17,952 nucleotides of DNA from positions 1 through 17,952 of the forward strand of contig JASLXP010000610.1 in assembly GCA_030740295.1 (NCBI GenBank), read 5' to 3'. This stretch comes from Planctomycetota bacterium (GTDB taxonomy: Bacteria > Planctomycetota > PUPC01 > JACPCR01). Shown one piece after another: positions 1 through 8,343 of this stretch. Position numbers and translations under genes: made by a program. Each line of letters starts with the position of its first letter. Position 1 is the stretch's first letter. The notes beneath the pieces are model-generated. The model searched no databases and was not told the DNA's origin. It saw nothing but the letters and a program-made list of their open reading frames with translations.

Positions 1-2847
1 CGATGTCAGGGCCCCTATCGCCACTCGCTTTGAAGAGGCATCGAGTTGTGGATAGGCAGAGAGGATGACTGACGGGGTCTTGGGATCGGAATAAGCAGTC
101 AGGCCCCGAAGAGCCATCGGCCGGAGAGATTCGTCTGCCACGAGTTTCTGAAGCACGGGAGCCAGATCGGGATCCTTCTTCTCAAGAAGCGCCTTCAGAG
201 CAAAGTTACGCTCTGCTATCGGCTGTTTGGTGTCTTCGGCAATCTTGCGCAGATCTGCCAGTACCTGCTGGTCGTCAAAGAGAAGGGCAAGCTGACGCGC
301 GGCCCGGCCGATCGATTCGGAGCCGTTACCGGTAAGCCGGCGATAGACCTCCGGCCAGCCTGCCGGCATCTGGAACTTGCGCCGGCCTGCAAAGCCTTTG
401 GCGAAACCGCGCAGCAGGTCACTCGCCGCTGCTCCTTCAGCATCAGCCAAAGCGTCCACGACTGCGTCCACAGCTTTTCGTGAGCCAGTAGACGCAGCTC
501 GCCGTGCAGCCGATTCTCGAACCAGTGGAATCTTCGATGACGCGGCCAAAGGGATCGCCTTGGAAGGATCTTTCGCCACGAGAGGCTCCATGCCCAGCCA
601 GAGCATCTGCGGGATGTTGCGATCGGCGGAATCTGTCTCATGGCTGGCCAGCCCCTCTGCGATCGGCCATCGGGCATCAGCAGGCAGCCGCTGCAGAGCG
701 GAGGCCAGGTAGAGCCGGACCGGCTGCGAAGAATCGGCGCCAGCCATTTCGACAAGGCGACCGGCGACGGCATCCGAAACCTCGCTATCCTCCAACTCCA
801 ATTGGATGGACCAGGATCGTACGAATTCGTCCGGGTGTTGGAGGAGCTTCAGAGTAAGTTCCTCTTCGATGCCGCCCGTCACGTGAAGCGCCCACAGAGC
901 GCGAAGCTTGCGAGTGATGTCAGGATTTTCATCCAGGATCTTTGACAGCGCAGGACGCACCTCAGCCGACAGCTTCCCCGCGGCGGCTCGTTCCTGGAGG
1001 GCCCGGCGGGCGTGGCGGACGTACCAGTCGTTCTGGTGGAGTTGAAGCTCGACGAGTTTTGAATCGGACGCGGTAGAAGGATCTTCGGCTTGAGGATTTG
1101 TGCTGCGCTCGCCGTAAGTAACCTTGTAGATGCGTCCGCTGCCGCGGTCCCAGGCGCTGATGTTGTTGGTGTGGCAGTTCTGCCGGTCGTACCAGTCGAG
1201 CACAAAGACGCCCCCGTCGGGGCCGTAGCGGAGGTTGACTCCCATGAACCGCTGATCATGGGCGAAGAGGAGATTCGGCATGTGCTCGATGCGGTAGCCG
1301 GAACCGCGGCGATGGATTTTTTCGACGTTTACCCGGTGCCCGTGCACGTTGTTGGTCATCAGCAGATTGCGGTATTTCTCGGGCCAGTTATCGCCCAGAT
1401 AGATCATGGCGCCGCAATGGGCGTGTCCTCCATAGGTCGCCCGGTCCCCGCCTGCTCCACCGGGGCCGTGGCCTGTATCCGCGCTGGCTTTGAGCGGGGA
1501 ATAAGCGTGCGGGTAGCGGTGGCCTCCGGACTGACGCCAGTAGTAACCTCCCTGGATGACGTGCGTGACCGGACCGCCGCCGTTCCGGCTGCGACAGGTT
1601 GTCATGAATGCCTGGCCCCGGTCATCAAAATCGATACCCCACTGGTTGCTGCCGCCGTGTGCGAAGACTTCAAACTCCGAGCGAACTGGTTGGTAGCGCC
1701 AGACAGCACAGTTGAAGGACGCTCTTTCGTTTACCGGCGTGCCGGGCTTGCCCACGTTGGAACGGGTGAACACGCCATGGCAACCGTAAAGCCAGCCGTC
1801 CGGCCCCCAGATGAACGAATTCAGCGTCTCGTGCGTATCCTGGTATCCCCAGCCATCGAGCAGGATTTCAGGTTCGCCGTCCGGTTTATCGTCGCCGTCC
1901 CTGTCCGGAATGAAGAGCAGGTAGGGCGCCGCTCCTACGAAGACGCCGCCAAAGCCGACCTCGATGCCGCTGACAAGGTTGAGCCCTTCGGTAAAGACGA
2001 TCCGTTCGTCGAAAGTTCCATTACCGTCCTTGTCTTCGAAGATGAGAATCCGGTCCGGCGATTGATTCTTGCCGCGCCGCCTCGGGTAAGCCAGGGCTTC
2101 GGCCACCCACAGCCGTCCCTTGTGGTCAAAGGCCATCGCGATGGGCTGGCGGACGTCTGGCTCACTCGCAGATACGGTGACGCTGAAGCCCTCCGGCAGC
2201 GTCATCTTCTTTGCCGCCTCTTCGGCCGTCAGCGGTAGTGACGCGACCTGAGCCGGTGCCCGAGGAGGCGTCTTCGGCTTCTTTGCGTTGAAACGAAAAT
2301 CGTCGAAGTTTATGTGGCCCCAGGGGCCGGAGCTCTTATCCACAATCCTGATGAAGATCTTCTTACCCTTGTGCGACTGGAGGTCGAAGGCCACCCGCCG
2401 CAAACTCTCATGGGTTTGACCGCTCGAGCTGAAAATGACCTTCCCGCTGTCCGCGAGCAGTACATCGACTCTCGTTGTTGCCTGCGGTCCTCCGGCAATT
2501 CTGAAGCTTGCGAAGGGATGCGTTACGGTGAAGGCGTTCGAAGTCAGCGTGCCCTGAGGCCCGTCCTTGAGCTTCTCGTAACCGCCGATCCAGTAATCAC
2601 CCTGATGCTTCGACGCTTGGCCCCGTCCCCGTGTGGTTACTGTGTCTCCTTTGATGGGCTGCCCTTTGAACGCATCGCCTTCGATGGTCCAGTCTTTCAG
2701 GTTCCCGGTTTCGAAATCGAGATTCAGCGCCTTGCCGCCTTCGCCCAGTGGCAGGACGTTGTCTTCGAGTTTGCCCTCTTCAGCCGCGGCCAAAGCGCAA
2801 AGAACGAGGCTCGTAATCGCGATCCGATGATTCAGCGAAGGTTGCAT
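1..2847 (-). CDS. PVC-type membrane-bound dehydrogenase (beta-propeller plus HEAT-like repeats), 3' end off the window
   Basis: Seen: reading from ATG at 2847, the frame stays open for 949 codons to position 1, so the stop and C-terminus lie outside. AAGGAGAG at 2853-2860, 5 nt before the ATG, fixes the start. Residues 1-22 look like a signal peptide (hydrophobic ITSLVLCALAAA, then EE). Residues about 40-188 form a beta-sandwich-like domain beginning LDFETGNLKDW and ending NFDDFRF. From about 215 (LPEGFSVTVSASEPDVRQP) an NHL/PQQ-type propeller starts, with calcium-site-like runs such as DKDGNGTFDE and DRDGDDKPDG. The hallmark DWYDRQNCHTNN (C558-H559) followed by GRIYKV closes it. After about 600 come alpha-helical HEAT-like repeats. 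Known: this matches the 'membrane-bound dehydrogenase, Pirellula/Verrucomicrobium' family, which usually ends in a cytochrome c domain; no CxxCH is seen here, so it would be in the missing part. Inferred role: periplasmic sugar or alcohol oxidation feeding electron transport. The substrate is unknown. Confidence 0.88.
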   Translation of the reverse strand, partial: MQPSLNHRIAITSLVLCALAAAEEGKLEDNVLPLGEGGKALNLDFETGNLKDWTIEGDAFKGQPIKGDTVTTRGRGQASKHQGDYWIGGYEKLKDGPQGTLTSNAFTVTHPFASFRIAGGPQATTRVDVLLADSGKVIFSSSGQTHESLRRVAFDLQSHKGKKIFIRIVDKSSGPWGHINFDDFRFNAKKPKTPPRAPAQVASLPLTAEEAAKKMTLPEGFSVTVSASEPDVRQPIAMAFDHKGRLWVAEALAYPRRRGKNQSPDRILIFEDKDGNGTFDERIVFTEGLNLVSGIEVGFGGVFVGAAPYLLFIPDRDGDDKPDGEPEILLDGWGYQDTHETLNSFIWGPDGWLYGCHGVFTRSNVGKPGTPVNERASFNCAVWRYQPVRSEFEVFAHGGSNQWGIDFDDRGQAFMTTCRSRNGGGPVTHVIQGGYYWRQSGGHRYPHAYSPLKASADTGHGPGGAGGDRATYGGHAHCGAMIYLGDNWPEKYRNLLMTNNVHGHRVNVEKIHRRGSGYRIEHMPNLLFAHDQRFMGVNLRYGPDGGVFVLDWYDRQNCHTNNISAWDRGSGRIYKVTYGERSTNPQAEDPSTASDSKLVELQLHQNDWYVRHARRALQERAAAGKLSAEVRPALSKILDENPDITRKLRALWALHVTGGIEEELTLKLLQHPDEFVRSWSIQLELEDSEVSDAVAGRLVEMAGADSSQPVRLYLASALQRLPADARWPIAEGLASHETDSADRNIPQMLWLGMEPLVAKDPSKAIPLAASSKIPLVRESAARRAASTGSRKAVDAVVDALADAEGAAASDLLRGFAKGFAGRRKFQMPAGWPEVYRRLTGNGSESIGRAARQLALLFDDQQVLADLRKIAEDTKQPIAERNFALKALLEKKDPDLAPVLQKLVADESLRPMALRGLTAYSDPKTPSVILSAYPQLDASSKRVAIGALTS

Positions 2848-2852
2848 AAATT

Positions 2853-2860
2853 CTCTCCTT
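2853..2860 (-). promoter_or_regulatory. Strong Shine-Dalgarno of the dehydrogenase gene
   Basis: The minus strand reads AAGGAGAG, 5 nt from the ATG at 2847. It is the clearest ribosome binding site in the window and decides the start of this gene. Confidence 0.7.
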
Positions 2861-2948
2861 GTCAAAGGCTGCGTCCATTCGTTCAACTTCAATGATAGAG
2901 CTTTTTAATCGTCCACGAAACAGACGGCCCGAATGGTGTGAAACGGGA

Positions 2949-4928
2949 CTATTGACTCATACGAAGGATGGAATGCCTGGGGTCGGAGTCGAGTGAAACG
3001 GTCACGCTCTCACTCCTGCCTGTCGTGGGATCGTTCAGCCACACCTGGATTTCATTGTCCCTGGCCTCTGCCGTGACCTCCGGGACAGAGGGCGAATCAG
3101 ACGGAAAAGCATAGAGCGCCGTGAGAAGGAAGACCTTCGCCAGGGGCTCTGAGTTTCTGATCACGAGCGCCGGGATGCTATCGTCGCCGTGAGAGCTCTC
3201 TGTGGTGACTTCCTGTATGAACGCAGAGGCCGAGGACGATTGCGGCATCAGCGACCTGAGCAGCATCGAGCCATTTTCGCAGGTAACTCTGAACGCATGC
3301 TCATCGAGCTCTTCGAAAGGTTGATCGGCATGGAAGTAGAGCTCGAAGGTGGAAGGCGAATCGGCTGCGAGCACGTCGGCAATCAGCCAGATGGATGGCT
3401 TGATGTAAAGAAAATGCCGGACGAACTTTTTAAGGCCGGTTTCGGCGCCGTATGCGCCAGTGGCGTCGGCGATGATCTCGTCGTGTGTTTCGCAGCTCTC
3501 TGCCCGCAGAATTCCTGGGCCTCGTTTTTCTCTTCGCAGTTGCTGTCCCTCGAACCACATGGCGCCCTCGCCGGTCTGGCCGTGCCCGTTGATGAGCATC
3601 GTATTCTGGAACTTCGTCCACTTTGATTTATAGCCGTCGTCAACGATCAGCCGGTCCCCATGCGCGTAGATCTGGAATGCGCCTGCATCCGGACACATGT
3701 GCCCGCCGCCGATGTCATGCGGATAATGTCGAAGCGCGTGGTGGCCGAAGTGAGGCCCGCACCTGAATCCGATTACCTCTGAATCCGGTTTCCATCCGGT
3801 TCGGCAGAACACGAGATCTTTGTCCTGGAAATGATGCATGGTTGGCAGGCTGTCAGGCGGCGTTGCTGTCACATCGGGATCGAACCACAGCAAATTCAGA
3901 AAGGCACCCTGGTCGAGCCCGTATCCGGTGGACGTCAGAATATCCGCATGCCATTGAGCAGCGGGATTCCGATAGACAGCGGCGAGTTTCCGCTGCTGGA
4001 CGTCCAGCCCGTGCCAGTGCCAGCGCGCACCATCTCCAAAGTTGAAGTAGCTCGGGCCGACCGGATGGCCTTCACCGGGCAAGGCGCTGTAGAGATAGAA
4101 GTTGCTCAAGTTGCGCAGCCAGTTGCATCGCTCAAACAGGTCTTCGCCAACGAGTTCCTGGACGAGAGTCACCGCCTTCAAGAGATAAAGCCCGTAGAAT
4201 GCGCCGTAACCATGGCTTTCCTGCGAGGCTCCGTCATCCCCCAGAGCCATGGCCATCGTGCGCAGTTTTTCGGTGGACATCCGCACCCAAGGTGAGATGT
4301 CGTCACAGTCCCCATACAGGGCGCACGCGGATGCCGTCAGGCCAGCCATCACTACCGCGAGGTGATTGCACGTATATACATTCGCCAACCAGCCCGAGTT
4401 CTGTCCAATGAACTGATGCCGCTCCAATCCACATTTGTAGAGAGCATCTCTAACCTGTTCGAGTGTTCCATTGTCCAGATGGCCCTGCAGCCAGTCGTAA
4501 GCGATCGAGAGTCCAAACGAAGTCTCGCCGTAATCCAGGCTCTCTCCCCAGGAATCAAAAGAAATGGCAGCAAGCATCGATTCCTTTGCGGCGTCGAGGT
4601 AATTTTCATCCCCGCCAATGAAGAACGCAAGGGCAAGATTCGGCATAACCGTGCCTCGACCCCGGCCAATGGGCGCACCGTCTTCTGCACGAGTAAATCC
4701 ACGCTCGATACCCTCGTCGGCGAGCTGGATCACGCGTCGATACATGCCCGCGTAAGGCTCAAAAGTGATCTGCTCTTTGAGCTCATCGAGCTTCTCGGCG
4801 TTCATGAAGAGTCGGGGCCGCACGCCGTCGAGTCGATCCTCGAGTGGTGTAGAGCCGGTAATGATGTCGTGAGTATTCATTAGGGTGTCTGGATAAAGAC
4901 TCATGATGTCCCGATTCTGATTCTGCAA
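2949..4928 (-). CDS. Heparinase II/III-like polysaccharide lyase family protein
   Basis: 659 residues if the TTG at 4928 is used. ATG alternatives in frame are at 4904 (MSLY) and 4880 (MNTHD); none has a strong Shine-Dalgarno, so the start is uncertain by up to 16 residues. Seen: the N-terminal half is an alpha/alpha-toroid type region with NVYTCNHLAVVMAGL near residues 180-200. The C-terminal half, from about residue 370, is a beta-sandwich with PHDIGGGHMCPDAGAFQIYA (about 405-425) followed by KFQNTMLINGHGQ. Known: the H-x-x-DAG-F-Q-x-Y signature and the N-T-hydrophobic-x-x-NGxGQ run are typical of the heparinase II/III and alginate-lyase superfamily, which cleaves uronate glycans by beta-elimination using His/Tyr. 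Length fits the family. No N-terminal signal peptide is evident with any of the starts, so a cytoplasmic location is possible. It lies 101 nt upstream of the dehydrogenase on the same strand and may be cotranscribed. The substrate is not predictable. Confidence 0.85.
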   Translation of the reverse strand: MQNQNRDIMSLYPDTLMNTHDIITGSTPLEDRLDGVRPRLFMNAEKLDELKEQITFEPYAGMYRRVIQLADEGIERGFTRAEDGAPIGRGRGTVMPNLALAFFIGGDENYLDAAKESMLAAISFDSWGESLDYGETSFGLSIAYDWLQGHLDNGTLEQVRDALYKCGLERHQFIGQNSGWLANVYTCNHLAVVMAGLTASACALYGDCDDISPWVRMSTEKLRTMAMALGDDGASQESHGYGAFYGLYLLKAVTLVQELVGEDLFERCNWLRNLSNFYLYSALPGEGHPVGPSYFNFGDGARWHWHGLDVQQRKLAAVYRNPAAQWHADILTSTGYGLDQGAFLNLLWFDPDVTATPPDSLPTMHHFQDKDLVFCRTGWKPDSEVIGFRCGPHFGHHALRHYPHDIGGGHMCPDAGAFQIYAHGDRLIVDDGYKSKWTKFQNTMLINGHGQTGEGAMWFEGQQLRREKRGPGILRAESCETHDEIIADATGAYGAETGLKKFVRHFLYIKPSIWLIADVLAADSPSTFELYFHADQPFEELDEHAFRVTCENGSMLLRSLMPQSSSASAFIQEVTTESSHGDDSIPALVIRNSEPLAKVFLLTALYAFPSDSPSVPEVTAEARDNEIQVWLNDPTTGRSESVTVSLDSDPRHSILRMSQ

Positions 4929-5042
4929 TTTTCTTTCTATGGTTACCCCATCACGTTATCAATGAATATATTGAAATGTGTGGATTAAGTTGTGAAGTCC
5001 TGGCAGATCCGATCCAAAAGCTTCCCAAGAAATGAGGTTTGA

Positions 5043-5936
5043 ATGATGAGCACAAAACTGAAACTCCTCGGAACTGGAACACCTACCCCGCTCCTTCATC
5101 GTGCGGGCTCGAGCTATCTCGTAACTCTGGAGGACGAGATGCTGCTCTTCGACTGCGGGCCGTTCAGCATCCGCCGATTGATGGAAGCCGGTGTGTCGCA
5201 AACTCAGATTACAAGCTTGTTCCTCACCCATCTTCATTACGATCACTGCGTGGACTATGGATACCTTGTCCTTTCGAGATGGGATCAGGGCGCGGGGCAG
5301 ATCCCGGAGCTTGATGTGTACGGTCCGCCGCCCCTTCAACTGATGACTGACAGGCTGATTGGGGAAGACGGCGCTTTCGGTCCCGACCTGGACGCGCGCA
5401 CGCAGCATCCGGGCAGTCACTTCGTTTATGAAATGCGCGGTGGCGTCATGCCACGCAAACGGCCGGTTCCGAGGGTGAGAGAAGTGGAGCCAGGGGAAGT
5501 GATTGAAACCGAAAACTGGAAAGTGCAGGTCGCGGAGGTGGTGCACTGCCAGCCGCAGCTCACATGTCTGGCATACCGTCTGGAAACGGGTGATGCATCC
5601 ATCGTCTTCGGCGGCGATACGGCGCCGACACAGTCGCTGACTTCGTTGGCACAGGGGGCTGACGTCCTGATTCACATGTGCCACTTCATTAACGGAGTGG
5701 TGACGGATGAACGCATTACGAGTTGCTGTTCAGGTCACCTCGACGCGGCGAAGACCGCGACCGATGCCGGCGTCAAGACGCTCGTCCTGGTGCACATCAC
5801 CGAGCAGGTAAACCAGGTCGGCATCCGGGAGAGAATCCTCAAGGAAGCGGGGTCGAATTTCGAGGGCAACATCATCTTCGCCGAGGATCTTCTTGATGTT
5901 CCCCTGGCGGGAGTAGAGCCGGAGATCATTCAATAG
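5043..5936 (+). CDS. MBL-fold metallo-hydrolase (ribonuclease Z-like subgroup)
   Basis: 297 residues, ATG at 5043 preceded by GAGG a few bases upstream; an ATG follows directly as codon 2. Seen: LLGTGTPTP at the N-terminus, LLFDCG (34-39), then the metal-binding THLHYDH motif (H63, H65, D67, H68). Later come FGGDTAPT, with a bridging-type Asp, and SGHLDAAKTATDAG plus VLVHI, with the C-terminal His positions. Known: this arrangement belongs to the RNase Z/arylsulfatase-like branch of the metallo-beta-lactamase fold, which binds two zinc ions and hydrolyses phosphodiester, sulfate-ester or lactone bonds. No signal peptide. It is divergent from the heparinase-like gene across 114 nt and convergent with the sulfatase across 10 nt. 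True tRNA processing is unlikely given this catabolic neighbourhood. A role on a sugar-derived ester or lactone is inference only. Confidence 0.85.
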   Translation: MMSTKLKLLGTGTPTPLLHRAGSSYLVTLEDEMLLFDCGPFSIRRLMEAGVSQTQITSLFLTHLHYDHCVDYGYLVLSRWDQGAGQIPELDVYGPPPLQLMTDRLIGEDGAFGPDLDARTQHPGSHFVYEMRGGVMPRKRPVPRVREVEPGEVIETENWKVQVAEVVHCQPQLTCLAYRLETGDASIVFGGDTAPTQSLTSLAQGADVLIHMCHFINGVVTDERITSCCSGHLDAAKTATDAGVKTLVLVHITEQVNQVGIRERILKEAGSNFEGNIIFAEDLLDVPLAGVEPEIIQ

Positions 5937-5946
5937 AGTTCAAGTG

Positions 5947-7443
5947 TTACTGATGTTGAATCAGGCTTTGCACCTCCGACCATTTCTTACACCGCTTGTG
6001 CAGGAGGTGGGTGGGTGAGTTGCTTTCCCTGGCATGTGCCTCCAGGTCGGTGTCCATGTTCGTTCGACGGCGATACTGGTTAATGCGGTCGAAAAGTCTT
6101 TCCATGAGTTTGAGGCGGACCGGCTGGTGCTCAGGGCATTCCCATCTGTTGTACATCTCGAAAGGATCGGTTTCGTGGTCGTAGAGCTCTCCTCCGAGCT
6201 CATGCGTGTAATAGACCAGCCTATACTGCTGTGTGCGGATGGCATTGGCACGTCGCTGCGTACCACCGAAATCCCATTCACAGATGGCTTCCGGCTTTCC
6301 ATCGCCTTGTCCAGCTATCTCCGGTGCGATGGAACGGCCGTCCATCTGCTCCGGGCGGGGGACGCCGGCAAGGTCGCACAGAGTTGGGAACAGATCGACG
6401 GACTCGATGATGGCATCGCGAGATTCTCCCCGCGGCCCGCCGGGACACCTGATGATGAACGGTATCCGGTGGATGGACTCGTAGATGCCGACGTTCTTGT
6501 CACAGGTGCCGTGATCGCCGGCAAAGTCACCATGATCGGCCGCGTAGATGATGATCGTGTTCTCGTATTGGCCGTTTGCTTTGAGCCAGTCGACGACACG
6601 GCCCATTTCCATATCAATTACTGAGACCAATGCGAAGTGATAAGCCAGCATTTTTTTCAGGTCATCCATCGATCTGTTTCGCATACGGTTCGTGATGGAT
6701 CGGGTGATGAACTCCGGCCGGCCGGCCCATTTGTTCTCCCACCAGTCGGCGGCATCCGGGCCGAGCTGGATATCGGCAGGATCGTACATGTCCGCGTGTT
6801 CGGCGGAAGGATGCCAGGGAGGATGGGGCCTCTGAAAGCTCATGTGAAGAAAGAAAGGACGACGCTGATCCCACGTTTCAAGAAACCGAAGGCTCTCCTC
6901 GCCAGTGAAATGTTCGATGGAATGTTCATACGGAAGCTTTGAAATCGCGCAGCCTTTGCTTCTGCCCTCACTGCCGGGCGCCTGTGTTCCTTCGTCGTAA
7001 TCATCTGCCAGGCCGCAGTCTATGAGGTGTTTGAAATAATGATGCCTGGTCGGATCGTTGCGGTCGGCGTCGCAAAGGTCGCAATAACGGATGAATTCGT
7101 AGGCTTCCTCATCCCATCTCCGAATCATGTGGGCCTTGCCTACCTGCGCGGTCTGGTAGCCCTGGCGGCGAAAGGTAGCGCCGAGCGTATCGGGATTGCG
7201 ATCGTCTAACTCAAAATTGTTGTTACCCAGAAAACCGTGCGTATGCGGATACTGGCCCGTGACGTACGTGATGCGTGAAGGGGAGCAGATCGGGTTGTTG
7301 CAGTAGGCGCGGGTGAAACGGATGCCGTCCTCCGCGAGAGCATCGAGTGTTGGCGTCTTCACGTTCGGGTGACCAGCACAGCCCATGCTGCCGGCATTGT
7401 GCTGGTCACTCATCAGGAAAAGGATGTTGGGTTGGGAATTCAT
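5947..7443 (-). CDS. Formylglycine-dependent sulfatase (family S1, alkaline-phosphatase fold)
   Basis: 498 residues; ATG at 7443 with AAGGAA at 7451-7456 as ribosome binding site. Seen: NILFLMSDQHN with the metal-binding D13, the activation motif CSPSR (C53 to R57) followed by TGQYPHTHG, VGKAHM (K103, H105), SFQRPHPPW (H207) and AADHGDFAGDHG (D303, H304). Known: C53 would be oxidised to formylglycine by a maturation enzyme, which is not in the window. The other residues are the usual calcium and sulfate ligands. The enzyme would remove sulfate esters from a sulfated glycan or glycan fragment. Oddity: the protein starts directly with the first beta-strand (MNSQPNILFL) and has no signal peptide, unlike most glycan sulfatases, so it is probably cytoplasmic unless the start is wrong. 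It lies 75 nt downstream of the DUF4091 remnant on the same strand. The S1 subfamily and substrate cannot be assigned by eye. Confidence 0.92.
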   Translation of the reverse strand: MNSQPNILFLMSDQHNAGSMGCAGHPNVKTPTLDALAEDGIRFTRAYCNNPICSPSRITYVTGQYPHTHGFLGNNNFELDDRNPDTLGATFRRQGYQTAQVGKAHMIRRWDEEAYEFIRYCDLCDADRNDPTRHHYFKHLIDCGLADDYDEGTQAPGSEGRSKGCAISKLPYEHSIEHFTGEESLRFLETWDQRRPFFLHMSFQRPHPPWHPSAEHADMYDPADIQLGPDAADWWENKWAGRPEFITRSITNRMRNRSMDDLKKMLAYHFALVSVIDMEMGRVVDWLKANGQYENTIIIYAADHGDFAGDHGTCDKNVGIYESIHRIPFIIRCPGGPRGESRDAIIESVDLFPTLCDLAGVPRPEQMDGRSIAPEIAGQGDGKPEAICEWDFGGTQRRANAIRTQQYRLVYYTHELGGELYDHETDPFEMYNRWECPEHQPVRLKLMERLFDRINQYRRRTNMDTDLEAHARESNSPTHLLHKRCKKWSEVQSLIQHQ

Positions 7444-7484
7444 GGTTGTGTTCCTTCAAGCGTCTGACTGAATCATGGGCGAAG

Positions 7485-7504
7485 CCTGATTCCGTAAAGA
7501 CACC
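7485..7504 (-). repeat. Degenerate copy of the intergenic repeat end
   Basis: The minus strand reads GGTGTCTTTACGGA then ATCAGG, followed by CTTCGCCC. The same 14-base word followed by TTTCAGGGGC occurs on the plus strand at 9792-9816. Both copies sit just 3' of a truncated gene and in the same orientation relative to it. Confidence 0.55.
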
Positions 7505-7518
7505 TCCATCCTGGCCTG

Positions 7519-8343
7519 CTACTCCTCAGTCAGCTCTGCGATCAGATCCGCCACCTTTGCCCTCATGGCGTAGAGATCGTCAACAGACTTGAGTTTCTTG
7601 CCCAGTTGCTCATCGGCCAGGATGGCTTTGGCTTCTTTGACCGCGGCGACACCTGAGCCAACATTCTTCTCGACGAGCCTCTTCAGGATCGAAAGGTATT
7701 CGTAGTCGTCGATACCGTCACGCATGGCTTCGAAGCGAATGCTCGTCGTTACACCGTCAGGAGATGGATAGACCGCGCTGCCCATGTAGTTGCCGCTCGT
7801 CCAGTTCTTTTTGAACAGGTCGTTTGTCCAGCGGCAGGTGCTGTAAACGTACCGGCCGTCGTAACCACTCGCATGGTCTTGCCAGAACGCTGCCCTTCCG
7901 CCGACCGGTTCGTATTCGATGTGCCAGATGAGTGAACTGTTGACCGCGAAAAACCGGTCTCCCTTCTTTTTGCGCTCTTTGGCCCACTCCTGCTTCGGGT
8001 TCTGGCCGAGCCAGATATCCACAAGGCCGAACAGCGGCTGGACGTTCGAGCCATAAAAGCAATCGAGAATGGGGATGTCGCTCTCTTCCTTCCACTTCCT
8101 GCACCATTTGGCGACGTCCGGCACGACTTCATTCGAGTGCTCATCGAACGGCGCGTAAATGAAGGTGTAGTCCAACAGGCCCTTCTCCTTCACCCACTTC
8201 ATGGATTCCTGATGCTTTGGGTTGGTTTTGTTCTTCAAACGCAACTGGCAGACGCTCACGCCACGACCGTAATCGTAATACTTCTGGAGTTGTGCAAATC
8301 CAAACCACATCACCGGGGTCCGGAGTGCCCAAGGTGCAGCCAT
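7519..8343 (-). CDS. DUF4091 / GH123-like glycoside hydrolase, C-terminal part only (N-terminally truncated)
   Basis: 274 residues from the ATG at 8343. Seen: TFIYAPFDEHSNE carries an Asp-Glu pair (D67-E68) at the place where GH123-type enzymes have their catalytic Asp-Glu. FGLVDIWLGQ follows, and the C-terminus has RFEAMRDGIDDYEYLSIL, a DUF4091 hallmark. A helical tail ends the protein. Known: complete members are usually around 500-700 residues with a beta-rich N-terminal region before this TIM-barrel-like part, and GH123 founders hydrolyse beta-N-acetylgalactosaminides. Here family-like sequence begins only about residue 11 (VMWFGFAQLQKYY). The first ten residues are junk-like and overlap the start of a plus-strand remnant. 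The barrel itself is incomplete, so I infer a pseudogene or assembly chimera rather than a working enzyme. Same strand as the sulfatase downstream. Confidence 0.72.
   Translation of the reverse strand: MAAPWALRTPVMWFGFAQLQKYYDYGRGVSVCQLRLKNKTNPKHQESMKWVKEKGLLDYTFIYAPFDEHSNEVVPDVAKWCRKWKEESDIPILDCFYGSNVQPLFGLVDIWLGQNPKQEWAKERKKKGDRFFAVNSSLIWHIEYEPVGGRAAFWQDHASGYDGRYVYSTCRWTNDLFKKNWTSGNYMGSAVYPSPDGVTTSIRFEAMRDGIDDYEYLSILKRLVEKNVGSGVAAVKEAKAILADEQLGKKLKSVDDLYAMRAKVADLIAELTEE
8313..8330. other. Head-to-head junction of two truncated genes
   Basis: Left of about 8313 the minus strand reads family-like DUF4091 sequence (VMWFGFAQLQ). Right of about 8330 the plus strand reads propeller-like sequence (VQPCHLAWSGDGEW). 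Both proteins lack their N-terminal halves at the same point, so the 5' parts and any divergent promoter region are missing. A deletion, inversion or misassembly would all give this picture. Confidence 0.6.

Noticed and set aside
1090..2238. 382-codon plus-strand open frame as a gene
   Set aside because: It lies wholly antisense to the dehydrogenase, whose minus frame carries recognisable family motifs and a strong ribosome binding site. The plus frame has no recognisable domain.
4959..5684. 241-codon minus-strand open frame
   Set aside because: It is antisense to the MBL-fold gene, which has intact metal-binding motifs; no family features are seen in the minus frame.
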